From positions 1 to 64,000 of the forward strand of contig NZ_ATZF01000017.1 in the NCBI RefSeq assembly GCF_000428065.1: a stretch of DNA of 64,000 nt, in the 5' to 3' direction. The stretch is from Shimazuella kribbensis DSM 45090. Its GTDB lineage: Bacteria > Bacillota > Bacilli > Thermoactinomycetales > Thermoactinomycetaceae. Shown piece by piece: positions 10,437 to 19,884 of the stretch. Position 1 is the first letter of the stretch. Every line of letters starts with the position of its first letter. A model generated the notes under the pieces. It worked only from the letters and a program-made list of their open reading frames with translations. It made no database searches and was not told the DNA's origin. Made by a program: the position numbers and the translations under genes.

Positions 10437-11824
10437 ACGAAGAATGTGGTGTGTTTGGTATAGTAGGTCATCCTGATGCAGCGAGACTAACCTACTATGG
10501 ACTACATGCATTGCAGCATCGCGGGCAAGAGAGTGCTGGTATTGTAACAACAAACGGTGAAAAGTTTCATGTTCATCGCGACATGGGTTTAGTGAATGAA
10601 GTATTTAGTTCAGAGCGTGTTTCTCAGTTAATCGGTTCTACTGCTATTGGACATGTCCGGTATTCTACTACGGGATCAAGTGTATTAGCTAATGTTCAGC
10701 CTTTGGTGTTCAACTATGCCAAAGGAGAAATAGCGATTGCGACAAATGGGAATTTAGTTAACGGAGATAAACTTCGAAAAGAATTAGAGGCCAATGGCTC
10801 TATCTTCCAAACTACAACAGATACAGAAGTTATCGCACACTTAATTGCACGCTCATCCGCAGATACACTGGAAGTAGCAGTAAAAGAAACGTTAAATGAA
10901 TTGGTAGGTGCTTATGCATTGCTGATTCTAACCAATGATCAATTATTTGTGGCACAAGACCCACATGCCTTACGCCCCTTAGCAATTGGGAAATTGGGAG
11001 ATTCCTATGTCTTTGCGTCTGAAACTTGTGCTTTTGATACAATTGGTGCAGCTTTTATCCGAGAAATTGAACCAGGTGAATTACTTGTGCTCACCCAAAA
11101 TGACGGAATGCGGGTTACTCGTTTTTCCGAGCCAAAAGAGACATCCATCTGTTCTTTTGAATACATTTATTTTGCACGTCCTGATAGTGATATAAGTGGC
11201 ATCAATGTGCATACCGCTCGCAAAAGACTTGGACGGCAGTTATCGAAAGAAGCATTTGTTGAAGCTGATGTAATCACAGGTGTTCCTGATTCTAGTACAT
11301 CCGCTGCTATTGGGTTTGCAGAAGCAACTGGCATCCCTTACGAACTCGGGTTGATCAAAAATCGATATGTTGGTAGAACTTTTATTCAACCAAGTCAAGA
11401 GTTGCGCGAGCAAGGCGTGAAAATGAAATTAAGTGCTGTGCGTAAAGTAGTAGAAGGCAAACGTGTGGTTATGATAGATGACTCGATTGTCCGAGGAACA
11501 ACTAGTCGGAGAATCGTCAATCTATTACGGGAAGCAGGGGCAAAAGAAGTACATGTTCGAATCAGTTCTCCTCCAGTTAAAAATCCATGTTTCTATGGAA
11601 TTGATACTGCTGATCGTGACCAATTAATTGCTTCCAATCATTCTGTAGAGGAGATTCGACAGTTAATCAATGCGGATTCCTTAGCCTTTCTCAGCGCGGA
11701 AGGTATGGTTGAGGCAATTGGCCGTCCTTCCGAAGAAAAAAATCGTGGACATTGCTTAGCTTGTTTTACTAGTGAATACCCTACAAAGCTATATGAGGCA
11801 TTAGAGGTGGAGGAATCGGTATGA
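10400..11824 (+). CDS. purF: amidophosphoribosyltransferase
   Basis: PurF performs the first committed step, making phosphoribosylamine from PRPP and glutamine. The mature N-terminal Cys lies in [13 protein letters not shown], so about 15 residues would be removed as a propeptide. The PRPP loop [13 protein letters not shown] is near residue 370. Cysteines in SICSFEY, NPCFYG and HCLACF match the ligands of the 4Fe-4S cluster of the B. subtilis enzyme. I prefer ATG 10400, with GGAAGAGG 7 nt upstream, over the TTG at 10382. The gene begins inside the end of purL (37-nt overlap). Confidence 0.95.
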   Translation: MQDDSIFDFDELNEECGVFGIVGHPDAARLTYYGLHALQHRGQESAGIVTTNGEKFHVHRDMGLVNEVFSSERVSQLIGSTAIGHVRYSTTGSSVLANVQPLVFNYAKGEIAIATNGNLVNGDKLRKELEANGSIFQTTTDTEVIAHLIARSSADTLEVAVKETLNELVGAYALLILTNDQLFVAQDPHALRPLAIGKLGDSYVFASETCAFDTIGAAFIREIEPGELLVLTQNDGMRVTRFSEPKETSICSFEYIYFARPDSDISGINVHTARKRLGRQLSKEAFVEADVITGVPDSSTSAAIGFAEATGIPYELGLIKNRYVGRTFIQPSQELREQGVKMKLSAVRKVVEGKRVVMIDDSIVRGTTSRRIVNLLREAGAKEVHVRISSPPVKNPCFYGIDTADRDQLIASNHSVEEIRQLINADSLAFLSAEGMVEAIGRPSEEKNRGHCLACFTSEYPTKLYEALEVEESV

Positions 11825-12825
11825 GTGAAGCATACAAACAAGCCGGTGTAGATATCGATGCAGGAAACGAAACAGTGGAGAGAATTCGTGCGCATGTAAA
11901 AAGGACATACCGACCAGAAGTATTAGGCGATATCGGGGGATTTGGCGGTGCTTTTGCACTTGGGAAATATGAAAATCCTGTTTTGGTCTCTGCTACGGAT
12001 GGGGTAGGGACAAAGTTAAAACTTGCATTTGTTACTGACTTGCATGATTCAATCGGGATTGATTGTGTAGCGATGTGTGTCAATGATCTAGTAGTCCAAG
12101 GCGCTGAACCACTTTTCTTTTTGGATTATTTAGCAACAGGAAAATTGCAACCAGCTCAAGCAGAGTCCGTAGTGAAAGGAATTGCAGACGGATGTGTGGA
12201 TGCAGGGTGTGCCTTGATTGGTGGAGAGACTGCGGAGATGCCCGGTATGTATGCCAAAGGCGAATATGATATTGCAGGTTTTTGTGTTGGTGCCGTGGAA
12301 CGTGATCGCTTGATCGATGGTTCCACTATTGAATCTGGTGATGTTCTTATTGGTCTTGCTTCCAATGGTTTGCACAGCAATGGTTTTTCTCTTGCAAGAC
12401 ACGTTTTATTTGCAAATGGCATGGATCTAGATTTAGCAAAAGAATTACTTACTCCAACCCGTATATATGTGAAAACACTACTCACGTTGATGAAAGAATT
12501 TAACGTAAAGGGAGCTGCACATATTACAGGTGGAGGACTTATCGAAAATGTTCCTCGCATGTTACCAGAGGGTCTGACTGCAGAAGTAGACCCAGCTACA
12601 TGGGATGTACCAGAAATTTTCAATCGAATTCAACATGTTGGGGATGTTTCAGATGAAGATATGTTCCGCACCTTTAACATGGGAATTGGAATGGTCCTTT
12701 GTGTTCCTAAAGAACAAGCTGTAGAAGTAATAGCAAGAGCTTCTGAACTCGGAGAGAAAGTCGAGCGAATTGGTGAAATCGTGACTGGAGATAAGGATTT
12801 CCAGTGGGCAGGTGAAAATAGCTAA
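11821..12825 (+). CDS. purM: phosphoribosylformylglycinamidine cyclo-ligase (AIR synthetase)
   Basis: PurM closes the imidazole ring of FGAM to give AIR, using ATP. Diagnostic blocks are [36 protein letters not shown] and [14 protein letters not shown]. 334 residues, slightly short of B. subtilis PurM but complete. The start overlaps the purF stop (ATGA), with AGGTGGAGG just before it. The stop overlaps the purN start by one base. Confidence 0.95.
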   Translation: MSEAYKQAGVDIDAGNETVERIRAHVKRTYRPEVLGDIGGFGGAFALGKYENPVLVSATDGVGTKLKLAFVTDLHDSIGIDCVAMCVNDLVVQGAEPLFFLDYLATGKLQPAQAESVVKGIADGCVDAGCALIGGETAEMPGMYAKGEYDIAGFCVGAVERDRLIDGSTIESGDVLIGLASNGLHSNGFSLARHVLFANGMDLDLAKELLTPTRIYVKTLLTLMKEFNVKGAAHITGGGLIENVPRMLPEGLTAEVDPATWDVPEIFNRIQHVGDVSDEDMFRTFNMGIGMVLCVPKEQAVEVIARASELGEKVERIGEIVTGDKDFQWAGENS

Positions 12826-13391
12826 TGAGCATTGCTATTTTTGCTTCTGGCAGTGGCACCAATTTTGAAAGTATCGTAAATCAATCACGCAAGGATAACT
12901 GGCCTAAGTCAGTATCCTTGCTCTTAACTGATCGTGAAGGCGCCAAAGTATTAGACAGAGCAGAACGTTTAGATGTAGCCCATTATCTCGTTTCACCAAA
13001 ATCATTTTCAAACAAAGAAGCATATGAATCCGCGATTTTAGAAGTATTAGAAGAAAAAAAGATCGAATGGATCATTCTAGCTGGTTATATGCGTTTGATT
13101 GGTCCTACACTACTCACGAGATATAAAGATCGGATCGTCAATATTCATCCGTCCTTATTACCAGCATTTGTAGGCAAGGATGCCATTGAACGAGCTTTTG
13201 AATATCCAGTGAAAGTCTCTGGGGTCACCATCCATTTTGTCGATGAGGGAATGGATACAGGACCCATTATTGCACAAGTTCCAGTTACCATTGAAACAGA
13301 AGATACACTTACGACATTTACACAAAAAATACAAGCTGTAGAACATAAGCTTTATCCAGAAGTAGTAAGACAGCTTGTAACAGGAGGTTAA
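12825..13391 (+). CDS. purN: phosphoribosylglycinamide formyltransferase
   Basis: PurN transfers formyl from 10-formyl-tetrahydrofolate to [16 protein letters not shown] at the N-terminus and [15 protein letters not shown] (catalytic Asn and His) with the downstream [11 protein letters not shown] block are typical. The residue pair G-K in the usual F-x-G loop reads FVGKDA, where most PurN proteins have F-x-G-x-x-A, so the loop is intact. 188 residues is a normal length. Starts at the purM stop (TAATG). Confidence 0.93.
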   Translation: MSIAIFASGSGTNFESIVNQSRKDNWPKSVSLLLTDREGAKVLDRAERLDVAHYLVSPKSFSNKEAYESAILEVLEEKKIEWIILAGYMRLIGPTLLTRYKDRIVNIHPSLLPAFVGKDAIERAFEYPVKVSGVTIHFVDEGMDTGPIIAQVPVTIETEDTLTTFTQKIQAVEHKLYPEVVRQLVTGG

Positions 13392-13399
13392 AGCAAATT

Positions 13400-14944
13400 A
13401 TGTCTAGAGTGCGTCGTGCGCTTATTAGTGTTTCCGATAAAACAGGTATCGTTGAGTTGGCAAAAGAATTGGTTCAACAAGAAGTTCAAATTATTTCTAC
13501 AGGTGGTACGTTTCAACTTTTGCAACAAGAAGGATTACCTGTTACACAAATCTCAGAAGTAACTGGATTTCCAGAGATATTAGATGGCCGTGTAAAAACG
13601 CTTCATCCGAAAGTACATGGAGGCCTACTTGCAGTTCGCGATAAAGCATCGCATCAACAAGCTTGTGCTGAAAATGGGATTGAATATATTGACCTTGTTG
13701 TTGTTAATCTTTATCCATTTAAAGCCACTATTACAAAAGAAGGATTTACATACGAAGAAGCAATCGAAAATATCGATATCGGTGGTCCTTCTATGTTGCG
13801 TTCAGCTGCAAAAAACCATCAAGATGTTACGGTATTGGTAGATCCAGCTGATTATCACGTTGTACTAGAAGAACTATCGGAAAATGGAAATACGACTCTT
13901 GCTACTAGGAAACGTTTAGCAGCCAAAACATTCCGTCATACTGCTGCCTACGATTCACTGATTGCTCATTATTTGACTGGAGAAATGGGCGAAACCTCTC
14001 CCGAACAACTAACTTTTACTTATGAAAAAGTGAGCTCGCTGCGTTATGGAGAAAATCCACATCAACAAGCATCCTACTATAAAGATGCTTTAGCAAAATC
14101 GGATCAACTAGTATCAGCAAAACAATTACAAGGAAAAGAACTTTCCTATAACAATATTCAAGATGCAAATGCTGCCCTTGAGATTGTCAAAGAATTTGCT
14201 GAACCTGCTGTAGTAGCAGTGAAACATATGAATCCATGTGGTGTAGCTGTTGGTGAGACGTTATTAGAAGCTTATCAAAGAACATATGAAGCAGACCCTG
14301 TTTCTATTTTTGGTGGAATTATTGCTACAAATCAAACTGTTGATGCTGTTACCGCCTCCAAGATGAGAGAAATATTTTTAGAGATTATTATTGCACCAAG
14401 TTTTAGTGAAGAAGCGCAACAAATTTTGAGTGAGAAGAAAAATTTGCGATTGTTGGAACTTCCATTCTCATCTAACGAATCCATCTCCACTTGGAAAACG
14501 ACCTCGATTGATGGTGGTATACTTGTTCAAGAGCAAGATAGTGAAAAAATTACCCGGGAAATGTGTACGGTAGCTACGGATCGAAATCCAACAGATGCCG
14601 AGTGGGACGAGCTATTGTTTGCATGGAAAGTAGTCAAACATGTGAAATCTAACGCTATCGTACTCACCAAAGATAATCGAACGATTGGCGTTGGTGCTGG
14701 TCAAATGAACCGAGTAGGGGCAGCAGAAATCGCGATTCGCCAAGCGGCAGATAATGCAAATGGCGCAGTACTGGCATCAGACGCATTCTTCCCTATGTCA
14801 GATACTTTAGAAAAAGCTGCGGCTGCTGGTATTCGAGCGATTATTCAACCAGGCGGTTCCATACGCGACTCCGAGTCCATTGAAGCAGCAAATAAACATG
14901 GCATAGCAATGGTATTTACAGGCGTTCGTCACTTTAAACACTAA
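13400..14944 (+). CDS. purH: bifunctional AICAR transformylase / IMP cyclohydrolase
   Basis: PurH performs the last two steps to IMP. The N-terminal IMP cyclohydrolase domain (about 1-195) begins [17 protein letters not shown] and has STGGT and [14 protein letters not shown]. The C-terminal transformylase domain has [21 protein letters not shown] and SDAFFPMSD. 514 residues, as in B. subtilis. The start has AGGAGG about 12 nt upstream and lies 8 nt after purN. Confidence 0.95.
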   Translation: MSRVRRALISVSDKTGIVELAKELVQQEVQIISTGGTFQLLQQEGLPVTQISEVTGFPEILDGRVKTLHPKVHGGLLAVRDKASHQQACAENGIEYIDLVVVNLYPFKATITKEGFTYEEAIENIDIGGPSMLRSAAKNHQDVTVLVDPADYHVVLEELSENGNTTLATRKRLAAKTFRHTAAYDSLIAHYLTGEMGETSPEQLTFTYEKVSSLRYGENPHQQASYYKDALAKSDQLVSAKQLQGKELSYNNIQDANAALEIVKEFAEPAVVAVKHMNPCGVAVGETLLEAYQRTYEADPVSIFGGIIATNQTVDAVTASKMREIFLEIIIAPSFSEEAQQILSEKKNLRLLELPFSSNESISTWKTTSIDGGILVQEQDSEKITREMCTVATDRNPTDAEWDELLFAWKVVKHVKSNAIVLTKDNRTIGVGAGQMNRVGAAEIAIRQAADNANGAVLASDAFFPMSDTLEKAAAAGIRAIIQPGGSIRDSESIEAANKHGIAMVFTGVRHFKH

Positions 14945-14957
14945 GGGAGGGAAAGCG

Positions 14958-16220
14958 ATGCGGATATTGGTGATCGGCAATGGGGGACGTGAGCATGCCA
15001 TCATTGCGAAACTGGCTCAAAGCAGTCGTGTAACAAAAATATACTGTGCTCCAGGTAATGCAGGAACAGCTCAATTAGCTGAAAATGTAGCAATCGGAGT
15101 ATCCGATCAAGAGAAGTTAGCACAGTTTGCGATCGAGCAATCCATTGATCTTACCGTAGTGGGACCAGAAGTACCATTATTAGAGGGAATGGTAGACCGT
15201 TTTGAAGAGTTAAATCTTGCTATCTTTGGTCCAAGTAAAGCTGCTGCTACGATAGAAGGAAGCAAAACATTTGCTAAAGAAATGATGCAAAAATACAACA
15301 TCCCTACTTCGAAATATCAAGTTTTTACCGATAGCAAAGAGGCACTTGCCTATGTAAGAAACGAAGGAGCACCAATCGTTATCAAAGCAGATGGGCTAGC
15401 GGCAGGCAAAGGTGTTGTAGTAGCGCAAACTTTAGCAGAAGCAGAGCTGGCTATCATTGAATCCATGGATAAAAAAGTATTTGGTGACGCTGGGAATCAA
15501 GTAGTCATTGAAGAGTGTTTATTTGGCCAAGAGGTTTCATTAATGGCCTTTGTTGAAGGGAAAAACGTTGCTCCAATGGTCATTTCCCAAGATCACAAAG
15601 CAGTATTCGATGGAGATAAAGGTCCCAATACAGGTGGAATGGGAACCTATTCACCAGTTCCTCAAATAGCAGATGAGATCATTCAACAAGCAATTGATAC
15701 CATCATTTATCCAATGGTAGATGCATTTGGGCAAGAAGGAATCTACTACAAAGGTGTATTATACGCAGGTTTGATGATTACAGAAGATGGACCAAAAGTA
15801 ATCGAGTTCAATGCAAGATTCGGAGATCCAGAAACACAAGTGGTCCTCCCTCGATTGAAGACCGATTTAGTAGATGTATTGTTAGCTGTGGCAGAAGGTC
15901 GGTTGAGTGAATTAGAGATTCAATGGAGCGACCAAGCAGCAGTATGCGTCGTCATGACTTCACCCGGATATCCTGGGAGTTATCCGAATGGATTGGAGAT
16001 TCATTTCCCCGAACAGGTGGGACAGCATACTATTGTGATCCACGCAGGAACGAAAGAACAAGATGGAAAAATTGTTACCGCAGGTGGAAGAGTACTTGGT
16101 GTCACTTCACTAGGAACTAGTATAGAAGAGAGTCAACAAAGAGCATATGAAACCGTCAAGCAAATCAAATTTGATGGAGCTCATTATCGGAAAGACATTG
16201 CTTCCAAAGCAATACAGTAA
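14958..16220 (+). CDS. purD: phosphoribosylamine-glycine ligase (GAR synthetase)
   Basis: PurD joins glycine to phosphoribosylamine with ATP. It is an ATP-grasp protein: ILVIGNGGREHAI at the N-terminus, IKADGLAAGKGVVVA as the ATP-binding loop, GPNTGGMGTYSP, and FNARFGDPETQ for metal binding. 420 residues is normal. GGGAGGG lies upstream of the ATG. It is the last gene of the operon and is followed 10 nt later by a terminator. Confidence 0.95.
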   Translation: MRILVIGNGGREHAIIAKLAQSSRVTKIYCAPGNAGTAQLAENVAIGVSDQEKLAQFAIEQSIDLTVVGPEVPLLEGMVDRFEELNLAIFGPSKAAATIEGSKTFAKEMMQKYNIPTSKYQVFTDSKEALAYVRNEGAPIVIKADGLAAGKGVVVAQTLAEAELAIIESMDKKVFGDAGNQVVIEECLFGQEVSLMAFVEGKNVAPMVISQDHKAVFDGDKGPNTGGMGTYSPVPQIADEIIQQAIDTIIYPMVDAFGQEGIYYKGVLYAGLMITEDGPKVIEFNARFGDPETQVVLPRLKTDLVDVLLAVAEGRLSELEIQWSDQAAVCVVMTSPGYPGSYPNGLEIHFPEQVGQHTIVIHAGTKEQDGKIVTAGGRVLGVTSLGTSIEESQQRAYETVKQIKFDGAHYRKDIASKAIQ

Positions 16221-16228
16221 ATATTAAT

Positions 16229-16259
16229 AAAAAGGTTGCCACTTTAGGCAACCTTTTTA
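16229..16259 (+). terminator. pur operon terminator
   Basis: AAAGGTTGCC, loop ACTTTA, GGCAACCTTT and a T run, immediately after purD. A clean rho-independent terminator. Confidence 0.9.
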
Positions 16260-16260
16260 T

Positions 16261-16484
16261 ATGAGCAATCCATTTTTCAATTAGAGGATTATGTCTGCTT
16301 TTTGGATTTGAAAGAAGCAGATCACTGCAAAATTGTTTTAGAGGTGATTACGAAAAATAAAAGAGAATATTTCTTATGTGAAGTGTTCTCTTTTGTTATA
16401 TGATTTATAGGATTGGAAATATTCAACTTGTATTAAAATAGAACATAGCGGGTATGCAAAGACATCTAGAAGGGAGCATAAGGA
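16261..16484 (+). other. intergenic stretch with a long-loop hairpin
   Basis: No gene is called here. AAAAGAGAA (16359-16367) and TTCTCTTTT (16386-16394) form an inverted repeat with an 18-nt loop. One plus-strand frame between about 16250 and 16402 stays open and reads like protein but has no start codon or ribosome binding site, so it may be a decayed gene end. Confidence 0.3.
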
Positions 16485-17009
16485 GTGAACAAAAAATGGA
16501 TCCTGCCCATCTGCATTGCGATTGGATGTATTCTATTTTCGTTTCTTATCTTCAAAGATAATATATTCCCTCCTAAACCGAAGAAGTATAATCTCCAAAA
16601 ACTGCATCCAGAAGTCCAATCTGCTATGGAGCAATGGATGCGAAATGTCGAAAAAAAGGGAATAACGATTAAAATCGTAGAAGGATTTCGTTCTATAGAG
16701 GAGCAAAATGAACTTTATGCACAAGGTCGAACCAAACCCGGGCAAAAGGTGACAAATGCTAAAGGTGGACAATCTTATCACAATTATGGCCTAGCGATTG
16801 ATTTCGCTATCCTCGATAAAGAGCAGTTATCTTGGGATATCAAAAAGGATGGAAATGAAAATGGAGTAGCAGATTGGGATGAAGTAGTTCGAGAAGCAAA
16901 GAAACTAGGATTTTCATGGGGTGGAGATTGGAAAGGGTTTAAAGATTATCCCCATTTACAAATGACGTTTGACCAATCCATTGGAGAATTACAAGAAGTA
17001 TGGGAATGA
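16485..17009 (+). CDS. M15-family peptidoglycan peptidase (CwlK-like)
   Basis: Predicted L-alanyl-D-glutamate endopeptidase or D,D/L,D-carboxypeptidase acting on the cell wall. An N-terminal hydrophobic segment (about 4-22) is a signal anchor. The zinc site of the VanY/CwlK fold is visible: SYHNYGLAIDFAI gives His and Asp, and the late PHLQMTF gives the third ligand, with the catalytic acid likely in the WDEVVREAKKLGF region. VEGFRSIEEQNELYAQGR is the conserved block before the metal site. 174 residues fits. Start is GTG with AGAAGGGAG upstream. Monocistronic. Confidence 0.8.
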   Translation: MNKKWILPICIAIGCILFSFLIFKDNIFPPKPKKYNLQKLHPEVQSAMEQWMRNVEKKGITIKIVEGFRSIEEQNELYAQGRTKPGQKVTNAKGGQSYHNYGLAIDFAILDKEQLSWDIKKDGNENGVADWDEVVREAKKLGFSWGGDWKGFKDYPHLQMTFDQSIGELQEVWE

Positions 17010-17084
17010 TGATTTCATAGTAGGGGACGTATTGAAATGATACTAGTGAAACAGGTGTCGCCACCAAACAAGACAAGTAAAATG

Positions 17085-17117
17085 AATGAAAAAGGACGAA
17101 TAAAATTCATTCGTCCT
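17085..17117 (-). terminator. terminator after the 114-aa membrane protein
   Basis: AGGACGAAT and ATTCGTCCT form a 9-bp stem around a 7-nt loop; on the minus strand it is followed by TTTTTC. It may also stop plus-strand readthrough from the M15 peptidase. Confidence 0.75.
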
Positions 17118-17152
17118 CATTTTCCCCTATGTTAAATTAAAAATATTATTTT

Positions 17153-17497
17153 TTAATTACTATGATCGAACGCAAGACCCATTAAAAAACTAAGTAGGAT
17201 TGCACAAATACTTAGGATAAAACTAATCCTCGCCCATCTATTTTTTCTATCTCGTAGGAAAGCGACTAAACCCACACCAATTAATACAGGACTACAGATT
17301 ATTGCCGGTATTAGTATATATCCATAATCCTCTGGATCTGAATCGATGAGCATCTGGACTATGAAAGCCACATATACGAGAGTGAGAACAAACGAAATGA
17401 TTGCTAATATGGTCGAAGCTTTTGACTTGTCTTTTACCCGTTTCCAAATGAGAAAAATGGCTAATATAAGTATTAATAGTATGGATGTGTAGTTCAA
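17153..17497 (-). CDS. small four-helix membrane protein (paralogue of 17857-18231)
   Basis: 114 residues with four hydrophobic segments and short basic loops (WKRVKDKSKAS after the first helix; RDRKNRWAR before the last). I do not recognise a named family. It is a clear duplicate of the protein at 17857-18231: the blocks WKRVKDKSKASTILAIISFVL and SPVLIGVGLVAFLRDRKN are nearly identical, and similarity at the DNA level extends into the upstream region. AGGAGAG lies just before the start. Function unknown. Confidence 0.65.
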   Translation of the reverse strand: MNYTSILLILILAIFLIWKRVKDKSKASTILAIISFVLTLVYVAFIVQMLIDSDPEDYGYILIPAIICSPVLIGVGLVAFLRDRKNRWARISFILSICAILLSFLMGLAFDHSN

Positions 17498-17856
17498 TCG
17501 GTTTCCTTCTCTCCTTTTGGATTTGAAAATTTATTTAATTCTAGTATTAATTCAAGTGGTTTGCATTTTGTTTATGTACAAATATGCAACATGCTTACCA
17601 GATCAGCTAAACTTTCTTTTGAAGAAGTGGGGTATTTGTAACAGTAGCACGGATCTGATTGATCATTTTGTATTTTCATATAATAAGATTTAATTTCCAA
17701 TAAATAACGAAATTGATGTGATAACTAGCACATGGACAAATTACATTCAAACAGAATGGTTAGAAAAAGAGTAATAAAAAGAACAGATATTTACTATCAG
17801 ATAGATGGAAAAATGGAAGAATAAGTATTCGTCTGTTTTAAGTATTGAACATGATA
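17498..17856. other. intergenic stretch between the duplicated membrane genes
   Basis: The first 70 nt (upstream of the 114-aa gene) resemble the region upstream of the 124-aa gene at 18232, so the duplication includes the promoter side. The rest is AT-rich. A short open frame ending EWLEKE at about 17774 has no start. I see no RNA gene. Confidence 0.35.
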
Positions 17857-18231
17857 TTAACTAAAATCGAATGCAAGGCCGATTAAAATAGTAAGGAGAA
17901 TAGAGCAAATACTCAGGGTAAAGCTAATCCTTCCCCATGTGTTTTTCCTATCTCGTAGAAACGCTACTAAACCGACTCCAATGATCACAGGACTACAGAG
18001 CATTGCCGCTAATGCAATTAGTCCATAATACTTTGGTTCTGTATGAATGAGAATACCGGTTACATAGGATACAAAAAGAAGAATGAGAACAAATGAAATA
18101 ATGGCTAATATGGTCGAAGCTTTTGACTTGTCCTTGACCCGTTTCCAAATGAGAACAATGGTTAGTATGAGTATCAATATGATGGATAAGTAATCCAATT
18201 GATTCCCTTCTTTCCTTTTGAGGATATTCAA
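17857..18231 (-). CDS. small four-helix membrane protein (paralogue of 17153-17497)
   Basis: 124 residues, four hydrophobic segments, with the same conserved loops as its neighbour (WKRVKDKSKASTILAIISFVL, then SPVIIGVGLVAFLRDRKN). An N-terminal extension of about ten residues (MNILKRKEGNQ) may be artefactual: AAAGGAAGG lies close to a later TTG start at residue 12, so the protein could begin there at about 18198. A tandem duplicate of unknown function. No terminator as clean as that of its copy was seen. Confidence 0.6.
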   Translation of the reverse strand: MNILKRKEGNQLDYLSIILILILTIVLIWKRVKDKSKASTILAIISFVLILLFVSYVTGILIHTEPKYYGLIALAAMLCSPVIIGVGLVAFLRDRKNTWGRISFTLSICSILLTILIGLAFDFS

Positions 18232-18589
18232 GAATTTAATTCATTCTAGCATTAATTATTTGTTTTATGTAGTAATTTTACAAGATCCGTTCATTTCTTT
18301 ATTGGAGTTTAGTTGTGTATTTGAGGATAGAGTAAGGTAGGTATAGCAGGATTTCACAACAAGTTTTGATGAGGGAAACGAAAAGTAACAAGTAGTTAAA
18401 AGAGGGGATTTACTATCGAATGAGGTGATTTCTGGACGAAAAAAAGGTGGTTAAGCACAGCATAACCTCCTTCATAATGGGTTCTTATATTAAATTGTAA
18501 AACCAAAGCGGGACAGGAGGTTAATAACTTGATAAGAAGGATAAACCTGCTTAAATTGTAACCTCCTTGGGAAAAAAGAACGTTTTCAT
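18232..18589. other. intergenic stretch with GGAGGTTA/TAACCTCC inverted repeats
   Basis: Contains GGTGGTTA...TAACCTCC (about 18446-18470) and AGGAGGTTA...TAACCTCCT (about 18515-18568), so TAACCTCCTT occurs twice and can pair with either purine-rich partner. These may be alternative hairpins near the end of the minus-strand gene at 18590. No coding frame is convincing. Confidence 0.35.
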
Positions 18590-18802
18590 TTAACAAATGG
18601 TAGTCGTTTGCTTTTCTCCAGCAATACTCATTGCATGTACAGGAATTTGAAACCACCATGCGCCATCTTTTCTACGGATTGGTTGAAAGCCAGCTTTTTT
18701 TAAGGTGCGTGCAACTGTCCAACTGGCCGTATATACGGTGGCAAGGTTTGTGGATTCATCAAACTGGATTACCGTTTCTTTTTCTTGCTCGCTTAGTGAC
18801 AT
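18590..18802 (-). CDS. hypothetical protein, 70 aa
   Basis: The start is ATG at 18802, preceded by GGAGGAG with 8 nt spacing; a longer frame from 18862 has no binding site. The protein contains a run of about 45 residues with a VARTLKKAGFQPIRRKDGAWWFQIP core, a beta-turn-beta pattern like a small nucleic-acid or wall-binding domain, but I do not recognise the family. Single gene. Function unknown. Confidence 0.55.
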   Translation of the reverse strand: MSLSEQEKETVIQFDESTNLATVYTASWTVARTLKKAGFQPIRRKDGAWWFQIPVHAMSIAGEKQTTTIC

Positions 18803-19472
18803 TATCTTCACTCCTCCATCCGATCTTTCCGATCGTATGTTCTTGTTTTTCACATTCACCATGATAAGCCCATTGACTCCGAATTGCCACCTTCAGAACT
18901 AATAAATTCTTAACTGTCTTTTTCGACGAAATGTGACAATATGCCTTCTTTTTTTCGAAAAAAAATTGTCCATTTTACCAGAAAATTTTTGGAGAACCAA
19001 TTAGCCTAGAAGATCCGCCAATTTTGAAACAAATCGAAAAAAATGAAAATTTTTGATTTAACCGATCGTTCGATTAATTTCCAACTAATTAGACAGATCT
19101 CCTACTATCTTGAAAACTATTATACAAAAAACTCAGAAAACAAGCAATAGATAAAGTTTTAGAATTGAATAGTTTTTATTGAGAAAAGACAATCAGGGAA
19201 TGTTTGTTCCTATTTAGGTTATAGCATATCCCCAAAAAATTGGCAAGCCTAAAATATTATTAAATATTTATGAATTTCGTTTTTCGTTTCTTCCACGCAA
19301 AAAAGAAGAAACGAAAAACAACAAGATTTGCACTAAATATTTATATGCAATCGCTTACAAAAAGTTTGAGTAAGTTAGTTAGATTAAGGTTTTTCATGAC
19401 TCCGTATAAATGAGACAGTAGCAAAAAGAAGAGTATCTTTTTATCGTCATAAAAAGATGTATTTATGTTAGC
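18803..19472. other. gene-free AT-rich stretch with a 15-bp inverted repeat
   Basis: No coding frame is convincing. GTTTTTCGTTTCTTC (19279-19293) and GAAGAAACGAAAAAC (19305-19319) form a perfect 15-bp stem with an 11-nt loop. ATCTTTTTAT and ATAAAAAGAT near 19434-19457 form a hairpin that on the minus strand is followed by a T-rich run, probably the terminator of the DUF2892 gene at 19473. Confidence 0.45.
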
Positions 19473-19673
19473 TTATTTTGACTCATTATACAACGCTTTT
19501 AGAGGGCAAAATTTTGTTATTCCTTCAGCAACTTTCATTGCAGACATCATTGCGATCATAAGTGAAAAGGGTGACCAGCATCTTTTGCTCAATCTCCCCG
19601 TACTCCAAGCTAAACCAGTTAAGCCACAAGTGATACGTAAAATTGCTTCGATGTTGTTTAAGTTTCGTTTCAT
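19473..19673 (-). CDS. DUF2892 family membrane protein
   Basis: 66 residues starting MKRNLNNIEAILRITCGL and containing GLAWSTGRLSKR and CPLKALY, the pattern of the small DUF2892 membrane proteins (also the C-terminal part of YgaP-type rhodaneses). Two short hydrophobic segments. The start at 19673 is placed 9 nt after GGAGG; the ATG nine bases earlier touches the binding site. The overlapping plus-strand frame 19465-19743 is a shadow. Exact role unknown. Confidence 0.7.
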   Translation of the reverse strand: MKRNLNNIEAILRITCGLTGLAWSTGRLSKRCWSPFSLMIAMMSAMKVAEGITKFCPLKALYNESK

Positions 19674-19884
19674 GGATTTCATCCTCCCTGATTGGATTGC
19701 CTCCTTAGTTTGGACAAAAAGTACAATCGGATATGTAAGTTAACTCTTGGTAAAGCAAAAAAATCTTTAAAGATCCCATTTTGTTTTTCCAACTTTCCTG
19801 TGCAATCTTCGACAAACTGTCATATCTTTGATAAAATGATTCGAGCGTAAAACCAGAAACTAAGCATTATAGGGAGAGTTCCCC

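Noticed and set aside
19465-19743. Plus-strand 92-codon frame
   Set aside because: It overlaps the DUF2892 gene on the other strand, which has a recognisable protein sequence and a better start.
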